Shown: positions 1 through 8,174 of the stretch, piece by piece
Position numbering within the stretch: position 1 is the stretch's first letter
Layout: each line of letters starts with the position of its first letter
Origin: Candidatus Bathyarchaeota archaeon
GTDB taxonomy: Archaea; Thermoproteota; Bathyarchaeia; Bathyarchaeales; DTEX01
Assembly: GCA_021158305.1 (NCBI GenBank)
Contig: JAGGUU010000151.1
Coordinates: 1-18,284 of the forward strand
DNA length: 18,284 nucleotides
Reading direction: 5' to 3'
The notes under the pieces: model-generated
The model's database searches: none
The model's input: only the letters and a program-made list of their open reading frames with translations
Told to the model about the DNA's origin: nothing
Made by a program: the position numbers and the translations under genes

Positions 1-2
1 AG

Positions 3-512
3 ACTATGCAACATTGTCTAGGAATGCTCTCGAATGTTATTTTGAATATTAATGTACGATCAACAGCATTGTTTAAGGATGAATTATCTTTCTTAGCCGC
101 AACTGAGGTTGCTAACATGCTTGTCCGAAAATATAATGTTCCATTCAGGACGGCCCATAGAATAGTTGGAATGGCCGTTAAGAAGCTTTTGGAGAAGGAT
201 AGATCATTCATTAATATTACCCCGGAAATCCTGATGGAGGCGGCAAAGGCAGCGACTGGTTCACCGATAACCGTAAACAAGGAGGATCTTGAACATGCGC
301 TTGACCTCTCCAGATGTGTTGAAGCTCATGCCGTGAGGGGAGGCCCCTCCAAAAGAGAGAATGAGAGAATGATTCGGGAACGCTGGAGGCTGCTGGATGA
401 TTCTAGAAAGTGGCTACGTGAGAGACGGAGTAGGCTGGATGAGGCTGAGAGGCTGCTGGATGAGGAGGTTAGGAAGCTCCTAAAAGACTCCCCCGAGAAA
501 CGTAACGTTTAA
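3..512 (+). CDS. argH: argininosuccinate lyase, C-terminal part (5' end outside window)
   Basis: Argininosuccinate lyase cleaves argininosuccinate to arginine and fumarate, the last step of arginine synthesis in the cytoplasm. The frame is open at the left edge, so roughly the last 170 of the family's usual ~450-500 residues are present. What remains is the C-terminal helical domain. It has the family pattern of a Leu-Ala-Ala-Thr-Glu-Val-Ala segment, the VPFRTAHRIVG block (residues ~45-56 of the visible part) and a VRGGPSKRE block near residue 112. A very charged Arg/Glu-rich tail of ~50 residues follows. The catalytic serine loop lies upstream and cannot be checked. The stop is 32 bases before the carA start on the same strand, consistent with an arg-car operon. 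Identification rests on these C-terminal motifs and the context. Confidence 0.88.
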   Translation, partial: TMQHCLGMLSNVILNINVRSTALFKDELSFLAATEVANMLVRKYNVPFRTAHRIVGMAVKKLLEKDRSFINITPEILMEAAKAATGSPITVNKEDLEHALDLSRCVEAHAVRGGPSKRENERMIRERWRLLDDSRKWLRERRSRLDEAERLLDEEVRKLLKDSPEKRNV

Positions 513-532
513 ATTTGAGTCCTCTGATTTTT

Positions 533-547
533 GGGGAGGGTTGCTTG
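533..547 (+). promoter_or_regulatory. SD and TTG start of carA
   Basis: GGGGAGGG at 533-540 is followed four bases later by TTG at 545. An earlier in-frame TTG at 515 has no comparable SD and would add ten residues lacking family similarity, so 545 is the preferred carA start. Confidence 0.7.
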
Positions 548-1690
548 AAGAACGAAGACTGTCATGGAAACGTCGGTAAGGCCGCGCTTGTCTTAGAAGA
601 CGGCACTGTCTTTTTAGGTGATGGTTTCGGATCCCCGGGAAAGATCTCCGGGGAAGTTGTCTTCTCAACCTCGATGGTTGGTTACCCTGAATCTTTAACT
701 GACCCATCATATCACGGTCAGATACTGACCTTAACATATCCGCTTATTGGAAACTATGGGGTTCCAGAATATACGCTTAATGAGTACGGCGTCCCCGTAT
801 TCTTCGAATCTATAGGGATCAAAGTGAAAGGTTTGGTTATTCAGGAGCTCTGCCGAACACCGTATCACTGGACTTCTAAGAGGACGCTGGATGAGTGGCT
901 TAGAAGTGAGGGGATACCGGGAATCTGCAACATCGATACTAGAAGGCTTACCAAGAAGCTTAGGGAAAAGGGAGTCATGCTTGGAATACTGGAGGTCTGT
1001 GAGGGAGGCGATGAACCAGATGTTGAACAATTAGTTAAGGAAGTGAGGTATGTTCCGGATCCCAATGAGAGAGACTTGGTCAGCGAGGTAACGATAAAGG
1101 AGCCAGTCTGGCATAGAGCCGGAGATAGAGGCAGAATAGTTCTAATCGACTGCGGGGTTAAAGCAGGAATTGTGAGAAGCCTCCTGAAGAGGAAGATGGA
1201 AGTTATCCGTGTGCCATATACCTTTTCAGCCGAAGAGATCATGGAGTACAAGCCTGACGGGGTCCTAGTAAGTAACGGTCCCGGAGACCCTAAAAAGATG
1301 TCTAGGAAGACGATTGAAGCGACGGCTTCGCTTATCGATGAGGGAATGCCAGTTATGGGTATATGCCTAGGGAATCAGATAATCTCGCTTGCTCTTGGCG
1401 GAGACACGTACAAGCTGAAGTATGGGCATCGTTCTCAGAATCAGCCCGCTTATGACTTGAAGACTGGAAGATGCTACATTACAACTCAGAATCACGGATA
1501 CGCGACGGATGAAAAATCGCTTAAGGAGACGGGTCTCGAAGTCTGGTTCATAAACGCGAATGACAAGACTGTTGAAGGGATAAGGCATAGAAACGGCAGG
1601 GTTTTCGCCGTGCAGTGGCATCCGGAAGCTTCTCCTGGACCATACGATACGGAGTTTCTCTTCGACTTATTCATAGAAATGATGAGGTGA
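545..1690 (+). CDS. carA: carbamoyl-phosphate synthase small (glutaminase) subunit
   Basis: CarA hydrolyses glutamine and channels ammonia to CarB for carbamoyl phosphate synthesis (arginine and pyrimidines). The protein is 381 aa from the TTG at 545, the normal family length. The N-terminal CPSase small-chain domain (~12-140) has the VVFSTSMVGYPESLTDPSY and LTYPLIGNYG blocks. The C-terminal class I glutamine amidotransferase domain (~197-381) has SNGPGDP, the nucleophile Cys274 in GICLGNQ, the GHRSQNQP block, QNHGYA, and the His359/Glu361 pair in QWHPEA. The whole catalytic triad is therefore present. The stop codon TGA (1688-1690) lies inside the SD of carB, so the two subunits are probably translationally coupled. 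Identification is secure; only the start codon is a choice. Confidence 0.97.
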   Translation: MKNEDCHGNVGKAALVLEDGTVFLGDGFGSPGKISGEVVFSTSMVGYPESLTDPSYHGQILTLTYPLIGNYGVPEYTLNEYGVPVFFESIGIKVKGLVIQELCRTPYHWTSKRTLDEWLRSEGIPGICNIDTRRLTKKLREKGVMLGILEVCEGGDEPDVEQLVKEVRYVPDPNERDLVSEVTIKEPVWHRAGDRGRIVLIDCGVKAGIVRSLLKRKMEVIRVPYTFSAEEIMEYKPDGVLVSNGPGDPKKMSRKTIEATASLIDEGMPVMGICLGNQIISLALGGDTYKLKYGHRSQNQPAYDLKTGRCYITTQNHGYATDEKSLKETGLEVWFINANDKTVEGIRHRNGRVFAVQWHPEASPGPYDTEFLFDLFIEMMR

Positions 1691-1700
1691 TCTGGAAGTG
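1684..1700 (+). promoter_or_regulatory. SD and GTG start of carB overlapping the carA stop
   Basis: GAGGTGATCT at 1684-1693 is a near-complete match to the archaeal anti-SD complement and contains the carA stop codon. The GTG start is at 1698. The arrangement implies translational coupling of carA and carB. Confidence 0.75.
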
Positions 1701-4700
1701 CCGAAGTATGAATGGGTGCGGAAGGTCATAGTTCTGGGAAGCGGGCCTATAAAGATCGGCGAGGCTGCGGAATTCGATTATTCGGGCAGTCAGTGTCTCA
1801 AGGCTCTACGCGAGGAGGGTATAGAAACCGTGCTTGTCAATCCAAATATTGCAACAATACAGACGGATCCCCGCCTAGCTGGGAAAGTTTATTTGTTACC
1901 CGTAACCGTCGAGTACGTTGAGGAAGTTATAAAGAAGGAAAGACCAGATGGCATATTGCTCGGTTTCGGAGGTCAGACTGCCCTCAACTGCGGGGTTCAG
2001 CTGGCAAAGAGAGGAATCTTAGAGAAGTATGACGTTAAGGTTCTCGGAACCCCGATAAAGGCTATAGAGGAGACTGAGGACAGGGAGCTCTTTAGAAGAG
2101 CTATGATGAGAGCCGGGATCCCCGTGCCTAGAAGTATGTCCGCCACTTCAGTTGAGGAAGCTCTCAAAATATCCGATGAACTTGGCTTCCCAGTTATATT
2201 GAGAGTCGCTTACACACTTGGGGGAAGGGGATCCGGAGTTGCTCACAACAGACGCGAGCTTAAGGAGATAGTCAGCAGGGCTCTTGCACAGAGCATGATC
2301 ACACAGGTTCTCGTTGAAGAGTATATTGGAAAGTGGAAGGAAGTCGAGTATGAAGTTATGCGTGACTCAGAGAACAATTGCTTAACCGTATGCAATATGG
2401 AGAACTTCGACCCTATGGGGGTTCACACAGGAGACTCAATAGTTGTCGCTCCCTCTCAAACATTGACTAACCGCGAGTATCATCTGCTCAGGTCGGCGTC
2501 GATAAAGGCTGTTCAGAGCATAGGTATAATCGGCGAATGTAATATTCAATGGGCGTTACATCCAAGATCCGAAGAGTATAGGGCGATCGAGATTAACGCT
2601 AGAATGTCTAGGAGCTCAGCGTTGGCGAGTAAGGCTACTGGTTACCCACTTGCGTATATCGCTGCGAAGCTCGCAATCGGCTACCTTCTCCCGGAGCTCA
2701 TTAATAAGGTTACGGGCATCACAACTGCCTGTTTTGAACCTGCACTTGACTACCTTGTCGTAAAGATTCCGAGGTGGGACTTAAGGAAGTTCAGAAATGT
2801 GGATCCTCATCTCGGCCCGCAGATGAAGTCCGTCGGGGAAGTCATGGCTATTGGGCGGACGTTCGAGGAGGCTCTTCAAAAAGCTGTCAGGATGCTTGAT
2901 ATTGGAAGGATGGGGGTTGTAGGGGACGATGATGAACCTGAACCCTTAGAGTCTCTGCTTGACGCTCTGGAGAACCCGACTGATGAACGGCTCTTCAAGG
3001 TGGCTAAGGCAATAAAGATGGGTGTTCCCATAGAGAAGATCTATGAGCTAAGCGGGATAGATCCCTGGTTCCTCTACAAGATTCGGAACATAGTTGAGAT
3101 GGAGAAGAGACTTAAGACTCTACGCTTAAGCGATAAGGAAGCTCCAGAAGTGATCAGGGAAGCTAAGCGTCTAGGATTCTCTGATGCGCAGATCGCTAAG
3201 TGCTTAGGCATTGACGAAATGGAGGTTAGAAGATTCAGGAAGAGGTTCGGCATAATCCCTGTTGTTAAGCAGATAGACACGCTCGCAGCGGAGTGGCCGG
3301 CGAAGACGAACTATCTATACATGACCTATAGTGGAGATGAGGACGATATCCAGCTTGACTCCCGCGGAAAGAAGAAGGTGATAGTTTTAGGCGCGGGAGT
3401 CTTCAGGATCGGGTCAAGCGTCGAGTTCGACTGGAGCGGAGTGAACACGATATGGGCCTTAAAGAGGCGGGGAATAGATGAAGCCATAATGGTGAATTAC
3501 AACCCGGAAACCGTTTCAACGGATTATGATATCTCCGATAAGCTCTACTTCGAGGAGCTAACCTTTGAGAGGGTCTTGGATATTTACGAGAAGGAGAAGC
3601 CGTTAGGAGTTATCGTGAGCGTAGGTGGGCAGATACCGAACAATCTAGCTCTGAAGCTAAGCCGGGCGAAAGTTAGGTTGCTGGGTACCTCTAGCAGAAG
3701 CATCGACTTGGCTGAGGACAGATCTAAGTTCAGCGCTCTCCTCGATGATCTTGGAATCCCGCAGCCGGAATGGAGCAAGCTAACAACCATTGAGGATGCT
3801 GAAAGGTTCGCTGAAAACATAGGCTACCCCGTCCTGATAAGGCCGAGCTATGTACTCTCTGGATACGCGATGCGCGTTGCCTATAACAGCAGGGAGCTAA
3901 GGGATTACCTCGAGCTGGCTACAAAAGTCTCCCCCGAGCATCCGGTGGTCATCTCCAAGTTCATCGAAGGGGCGAAGGAGGTTGAGGTTGATGGAGTATC
4001 GGACGGCGAAGACACGCTTATAGGCGCTATCATTGAGCATGTTGAGCAGGCAGGTGTGCATAGTGGAGACGCTGTGATGAGTATACCTCCACTGACGCTA
4101 AGTAGCAAGGTTATCAAGAAGATTGAGGATTACACGCGGGCGATCGCTAGGGCTTTGAAGATTAAGGGACCCTTCAATATTCAATATCTCGTTAAGAATG
4201 AGGAGGTATCCGTTATTGAATGTAATCTTCGCGCTTCCCGCTCGCTTCCTTACGTAAGTAAGACTAGAGGAATAAACCTAATCGAGGTTGCGACGGCCGT
4301 GATACTCGGCGGATCCCTCAGGGAGATCGGCGTCTTGAATCCTCCGCCTATCAAGCATGTTGGGGTAAAGGTTCCCCAGTTCAGCTTCATGCGGCTGACA
4401 GGCGCCGATCCCGTACTCGGAGTTGAGATGCTGAGCACTGGTGAGGCTGCCTGCCTAGGGGAGAACTTCGCCGATGCCTTCTTGAAGGCTTTGCTCTCAG
4501 CGGAGTTTAAGCTCCCGAATGATGGAGGCTCAGTTCTTATAACTGTTGGCGGGGAGCGCATGAAGAGGGAGGTTGTCCCCTTGGCTAAGACGCTGGAGGG
4601 AATGGGCTTCAAGATCTACGCAACTGAACATACGGCTGATGTCTTCAGAAAAGCTGGCTTAAAGTCAGTAACCATCCTGCACAAGGTTAAGAGCCCGGAG

Positions 4701-4964
4701 AAGAAGCCGAATATTCTGGATTACCTCACTAATGGAAGAATAAGCCTAGTGATTAATATACCATCCGGCAACTCGGTTGAAGACGAGATTCGAGAGGATG
4801 AATATACCATTAGGAGATTAGCCGTCGAATTTAATATTCCAGTAGTAACAACTCTTGAACTTGCCTCGGCGCTTGTAAGAGCGATGAAATATAGAGCGTC
4901 AAGCGGAACGGTGATAAAGTCGCTAAACGAGTACATGGACAGTCTGCCGTTTAAGCTCTGGTAA
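1698..4964 (+). CDS. carB: carbamoyl-phosphate synthase large subunit
   Basis: CarB makes carbamoyl phosphate from bicarbonate, ammonia (from CarA) and two ATP. At 1088 aa it is full length. The duplicated architecture is visible: the first half starts with KVIVLGSGPIKIGEAAEFDY (residue ~10) and the second with the matching KVIVLGAGVFRIGSSVEFDW (residue ~559). Each is followed by an ATP-grasp domain (GGRGSG loop at ~176 in the first half; LIRPSYVLSG near 713 in the second). The oligomerisation region lies between them. From ~943 there is an MGS-like allosteric domain (start SVLITVGGERMK), the usual site for regulators. The GTG start sits five bases after a strong SD. No frameshift or missing segment was seen. 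It is the last gene of the argH-carA-carB run and is followed by a convergent gene. Confidence 0.98.
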   Translation: MPKYEWVRKVIVLGSGPIKIGEAAEFDYSGSQCLKALREEGIETVLVNPNIATIQTDPRLAGKVYLLPVTVEYVEEVIKKERPDGILLGFGGQTALNCGVQLAKRGILEKYDVKVLGTPIKAIEETEDRELFRRAMMRAGIPVPRSMSATSVEEALKISDELGFPVILRVAYTLGGRGSGVAHNRRELKEIVSRALAQSMITQVLVEEYIGKWKEVEYEVMRDSENNCLTVCNMENFDPMGVHTGDSIVVAPSQTLTNREYHLLRSASIKAVQSIGIIGECNIQWALHPRSEEYRAIEINARMSRSSALASKATGYPLAYIAAKLAIGYLLPELINKVTGITTACFEPALDYLVVKIPRWDLRKFRNVDPHLGPQMKSVGEVMAIGRTFEEALQKAVRMLDIGRMGVVGDDDEPEPLESLLDALENPTDERLFKVAKAIKMGVPIEKIYELSGIDPWFLYKIRNIVEMEKRLKTLRLSDKEAPEVIREAKRLGFSDAQIAKCLGIDEMEVRRFRKRFGIIPVVKQIDTLAAEWPAKTNYLYMTYSGDEDDIQLDSRGKKKVIVLGAGVFRIGSSVEFDWSGVNTIWALKRRGIDEAIMVNYNPETVSTDYDISDKLYFEELTFERVLDIYEKEKPLGVIVSVGGQIPNNLALKLSRAKVRLLGTSSRSIDLAEDRSKFSALLDDLGIPQPEWSKLTTIEDAERFAENIGYPVLIRPSYVLSGYAMRVAYNSRELRDYLELATKVSPEHPVVISKFIEGAKEVEVDGVSDGEDTLIGAIIEHVEQAGVHSGDAVMSIPPLTLSSKVIKKIEDYTRAIARALKIKGPFNIQYLVKNEEVSVIECNLRASRSLPYVSKTRGINLIEVATAVILGGSLREIGVLNPPPIKHVGVKVPQFSFMRLTGADPVLGVEMLSTGEAACLGENFADAFLKALLSAEFKLPNDGGSVLITVGGERMKREVVPLAKTLEGMGFKIYATEHTADVFRKAGLKSVTILHKVKSPEKKPNILDYLTNGRISLVINIPSGNSVEDEIREDEYTIRRLAVEFNIPVVTTLELASALVRAMKYRASSGTVIKSLNEYMDSLPFKLW

Positions 4965-5056
4965 AGATTGAACTAAACCCGGAATTTTAGATCTTCCCTT
5001 GGCAGAGAAAAATCTTTATAAAGTTTATAAAATGAAGAGATCTGAATTCTGATCGT
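4965..5056. other. convergent intergenic region with AT-rich TTTATAA repeats
   Basis: Ninety-two bases separate the carB stop from the end of the DUF72 gene on the other strand. The segment 5014-5030 holds two TTTATAA units two bases apart, just after an A5 run. Read on the - strand this gives T-rich tracts that could terminate the DUF72 transcript. No gene or stem-loop is evident. Confidence 0.4.
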
Positions 5057-5947
5057 TTAGGTTCCTATTTCTTCGAGGATTTCATCTGCGTTTTTGTAGG
5101 TTTTCGATGGGATACCCTTAAGAAGTTCTTCGATTCTTATTTGCTTGCCTTCTACCTCTATGAGTCTCCAGCCGATTCTTCTCGTCAAGTCGCTCTTTTT
5201 CACCGGGTAGCGTATTCTACCCAATAGGTTTCGAATAGATTCCAAGCCGCGTAGCGATAGCGGAGGGAATTCTCCGGTCTTGATGAATGATTGGAATCTA
5301 TAGGCGTCCTCAAACATTGAAAGGTTATTGAAGAGCACGTAGACTTCCCTCTCTTTGGTCTCTAAAGATCCAGCTATGTCTCGTAGATTCAGAAGTTCCT
5401 CGTCGCTGTACTGATAGTAGTACATTCTAGATCCAAGTCCGTGGAGTCTTAGATAGGCAATTTTCCCGGAGTAAACAGGTAATGTTCTGAAGGGGTCAGT
5501 TACATGCGGCACATCCAGGCTTTCAAGAATCATTCTTAATTCTTCACGGATCTCCTCTTTTTCCCATGATGGCCCTCTGGTCTCCCAAACTATTATCAAG
5601 TCGTCCCTTTTGATTCCTCTAAAGAATTCCTCAGCTGTCTTTAGGTTTTCAGGCTTAAAGGACGCCGGGGTCTGGATTAGGAGTATCTTCGCTTCAAGTT
5701 CCCCGCAGATCTCCTTCATAGTCTCAAATATTTCCATAGTCTCGGCGAGTCTCAGCTTATGTTCGTGACTGATGCTCTGGTGCGCCTTAACCGTGAATTC
5801 AAAATTCTTCGGAGCTTCCCTCCTCCATTTAGCTATGGTGGAGATCTTGGGAATCTCATAGAAGGTTCTGTTTATCTCGACGAGGCTGAAGATCTCCTGA
5901 TACCTTTTCCTCCCAACTGGATATCCACAACATCCAACTTTAATCAT
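5057..5947 (-). CDS. DUF72 (YecE-like) family protein
   Basis: This is a 296-aa member of the DUF72/YecE family, predicted TIM-barrel proteins of unknown biochemical function. Family marks are the N-terminal KVGCCGYPVGRKRYQEIF block, VEINRTFYEIP (residues ~24-34), the KWRREAPKNFEFTVKAHQ segment and SISHE. Downstream are the LLIQTP strand, an IVWETRGPSW segment around 137-146, and the YLRLHG strand near 166-171. Residues ~250-296 form a charged C-terminal extension (a Gly-Trp-Arg segment, then Glu-rich helices) beyond the usual barrel. The ATG at 5947 follows an AAAAGGA SD. It lies 148 bases downstream of rad50 on the same strand. That gap has an AT-rich, TATA-like stretch (about 5972-5988), so it may have its own promoter. 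No role can be assigned from sequence. Confidence 0.85.
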   Translation of the reverse strand: MIKVGCCGYPVGRKRYQEIFSLVEINRTFYEIPKISTIAKWRREAPKNFEFTVKAHQSISHEHKLRLAETMEIFETMKEICGELEAKILLIQTPASFKPENLKTAEEFFRGIKRDDLIIVWETRGPSWEKEEIREELRMILESLDVPHVTDPFRTLPVYSGKIAYLRLHGLGSRMYYYQYSDEELLNLRDIAGSLETKEREVYVLFNNLSMFEDAYRFQSFIKTGEFPPLSLRGLESIRNLLGRIRYPVKKSDLTRRIGWRLIEVEGKQIRIEELLKGIPSKTYKNADEILEEIGT

Positions 5948-6095
5948 GATTCCTTTTCATCTCGAATATTTTCCTCAAAACTATATGTGTAGAAGTCAAC
6001 TTATGCCTTTTCACTCAGCCATAAAGGAGGAATATCTGCTTCGCTGACTATTTTGATGAGAAAATATGATAGACCGCATATCATTCATTTATTCT

Positions 6096-8174
6096 TTATG
6101 AAGAAACGATGCTCTGATTATCCTTCTTGTTCAGCCATATGACGTGGTCAGCTTTATCAGCAAACTCCTCGCTGTGAGTAACAGCGATTATCTGCTCAAC
6201 CGTCTTCAGCCTTGAAAGAGACTCAGCAAGTCTGTTGATTGATCCGTCTTCTCTTCCAAGACTCTCAGTGGGTTCATCTAGGAGGAGAAGTTGAAGTCCA
6301 CGTCCAGTTCTCCACTGCATGAGGAGCTGCGCTATTCCTAAGCGGTAAGCGAAGGCAAGCATGGTTCTCTCTCCTCCTGAAAGATTTTGAACGTTTCTTC
6401 GATATCCGGATTCTCCCTCCACGATGGGAGTATAGTTCTCATCTATTCTCACCTGTAGAGATGAGTCTCCGCCAGCTAGCTCATCAAGAATCTGCTGGAT
6501 GGTTCTTTCTAAGTAAAGGATGAAGTCTCTCCTAAGCTTCGGCTGGATGCTTCTGTATGACTGCCGAATCTCCCGGGCTATCTCTAGTATCCTCTTAACT
6601 CTATCAAGTCTTTTAACCTTCTTTCTGGCAGCTTCAAGCCTCTCCTTTAGCTCATCTATTCTCTTCGAGATCTCGACGATTTGAGCCTCTAAGCTCTGTG
6701 CTCTACTCTTCAAGCCGGCATACTCTTCAAAGATGATGTCATGTTCTCTCTGCGCCTTTTCAATCTTTGAGACATCAAATTTCCTCATTTGAGAATGTAC
6801 TGAAGCAATCTCGGCTCTAAGCTGAGAGATCTCCACGTTTATCTCCTCGACTCGTCTACGAGTCTCCGCTAGAACCTTCTCCGCGGATTCTTCCTGTTCT
6901 CGAAGATTATCAATTCTAGCTTCTATAGTTTGAATTTTGGAAATAACCTCTGCTAACACGTTATGTGTTGCCTCAAGCCTCCTAACTTTCTTCTCGAACT
7001 CTTCCAGCATACGCTTATTCTCCGAGATCTCGCCGCGAAGCTGTCTTATCAGTCTGTCCTTGTACTCTGCGCTTAGATTCTGAAGGCAGAGTGGACATCT
7101 ACTCTTCTCAGCTATGCTTGATACGCGCTGACTTGCACGTTTAATCTCGCTCCTGAGAGTCTCTTCCTTGCCGAGCTCCGCGGATATCATCTCCCTCAAG
7201 TCTTCTAGATGCTTCCTTAATTCGTCGATTTTAAGGTCTCCAGGCACGCCAACATCTTTAAGTCTGCTTCTCTGAAGATTCTCCTGCTCCCTCAGCGAGT
7301 TGCGTAGGCGCCGTAGCTCCTCTATTCGCCTAAACTCCTCATCAATCCTCATCTTTAACATTCGAAGGGACTCCTTTGCTGCCGAGATTCTCGCTTGAAG
7401 ACGAGACTCCTGCTCTCTAAGCTTCTCATTCCTTTTTCGAAGATTCTCAAGCTCCTCCAATCGTGCCTTAGACTCTCTGAGCTTAGCTTCAACTTTCAGA
7501 AGATTTGCCTTAACTTTTTCCAACTCGATTTTCTTCGCTCTCATCTCTGATATGGCTTCGGAGAGTCTAGCTTCTAGATCCTTGATTTGCATAACGTCAG
7601 GGTCCTTCTCAAGCGAGCTCTTTTCGCTTTCATACCATCTTATCACCGACCTCATGTTGCTCCATGCATTTTCATAATCGGAGAGGTTGAAGAGTTCATC
7701 GATTGTTTTCTGTCTTTCACCTGGCGTCATGTTAAGCACGTCTTTCAGATGCTCTTGACGTATCCATATTAGGCGGCGGAAGATGTTCTTGTCTATGCCT
7801 AGAGAAGAGAATAATTGCTCGAGAACGGCGTCGCTCTTAAGCTCGGCTACTAGCTCTCCGTTCTCGAAGAATCTCAGCTGATCCATATCCTGGGATATTC
7901 GGTTTCCGATTCTCTTAAGCGCCCTTATTATGGCGTATTCCTTACCGTTTACTGTGAACTGGAGTATGACTCTGGCTCTATCCTCCCCTTCCCTGAGAAG
8001 GTAATCGTAGCTTCTTCCGAGAGGCTCGCCGAACAATGCGAAGTCTATGGCGTACAGAACGCTTGATTTCCCCGTGCCAAGACCGCCTACGAGGCAGTTG
8101 AATCCATCAGTAAAGTTTATCACAGATTTTTTGTGAGAGCGTATATTTTCTAGATGTACAGCTTTAATCTTCAT
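6096..8174 (-). CDS. rad50: Rad50-like DNA double-strand break repair ATPase
   Basis: Rad50 is the SMC-like ATPase of the Mre11-Rad50 complex, which tethers and processes DNA ends. Over 692 aa it shows an N-terminal ABC half with Walker A GGLGTGKSS (Lys36) and Q-loop Gln140. A long coiled coil (~195-530) is broken by a zinc-hook CPLC motif (Cys360, Cys363). The C-terminal half has signature LSGGE (598-602), Walker B LLLLDEPT (Asp633, Glu634) and H-loop His667. At 692 aa it is clearly shorter than the ~850-890 aa typical of well-studied archaeal Rad50; the shortening is in the coiled-coil arms (about 150-160 residues each). The D-loop reads ESLGRED, with Gly640 where an Asp is usual. The ATG overlaps the last 11 bases of mre11, indicating coupled translation. 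Confidence 0.93.
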   Translation of the reverse strand: MKIKAVHLENIRSHKKSVINFTDGFNCLVGGLGTGKSSVLYAIDFALFGEPLGRSYDYLLREGEDRARVILQFTVNGKEYAIIRALKRIGNRISQDMDQLRFFENGELVAELKSDAVLEQLFSSLGIDKNIFRRLIWIRQEHLKDVLNMTPGERQKTIDELFNLSDYENAWSNMRSVIRWYESEKSSLEKDPDVMQIKDLEARLSEAISEMRAKKIELEKVKANLLKVEAKLRESKARLEELENLRKRNEKLREQESRLQARISAAKESLRMLKMRIDEEFRRIEELRRLRNSLREQENLQRSRLKDVGVPGDLKIDELRKHLEDLREMISAELGKEETLRSEIKRASQRVSSIAEKSRCPLCLQNLSAEYKDRLIRQLRGEISENKRMLEEFEKKVRRLEATHNVLAEVISKIQTIEARIDNLREQEESAEKVLAETRRRVEEINVEISQLRAEIASVHSQMRKFDVSKIEKAQREHDIIFEEYAGLKSRAQSLEAQIVEISKRIDELKERLEAARKKVKRLDRVKRILEIAREIRQSYRSIQPKLRRDFILYLERTIQQILDELAGGDSSLQVRIDENYTPIVEGESGYRRNVQNLSGGERTMLAFAYRLGIAQLLMQWRTGRGLQLLLLDEPTESLGREDGSINRLAESLSRLKTVEQIIAVTHSEEFADKADHVIWLNKKDNQSIVSS

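Noticed and set aside
515..544. Longer CarA start at TTG 515
   Set aside because: No SD precedes it and the ten added residues do not belong to the family; the TTG at 545 follows GGGGAGGG.
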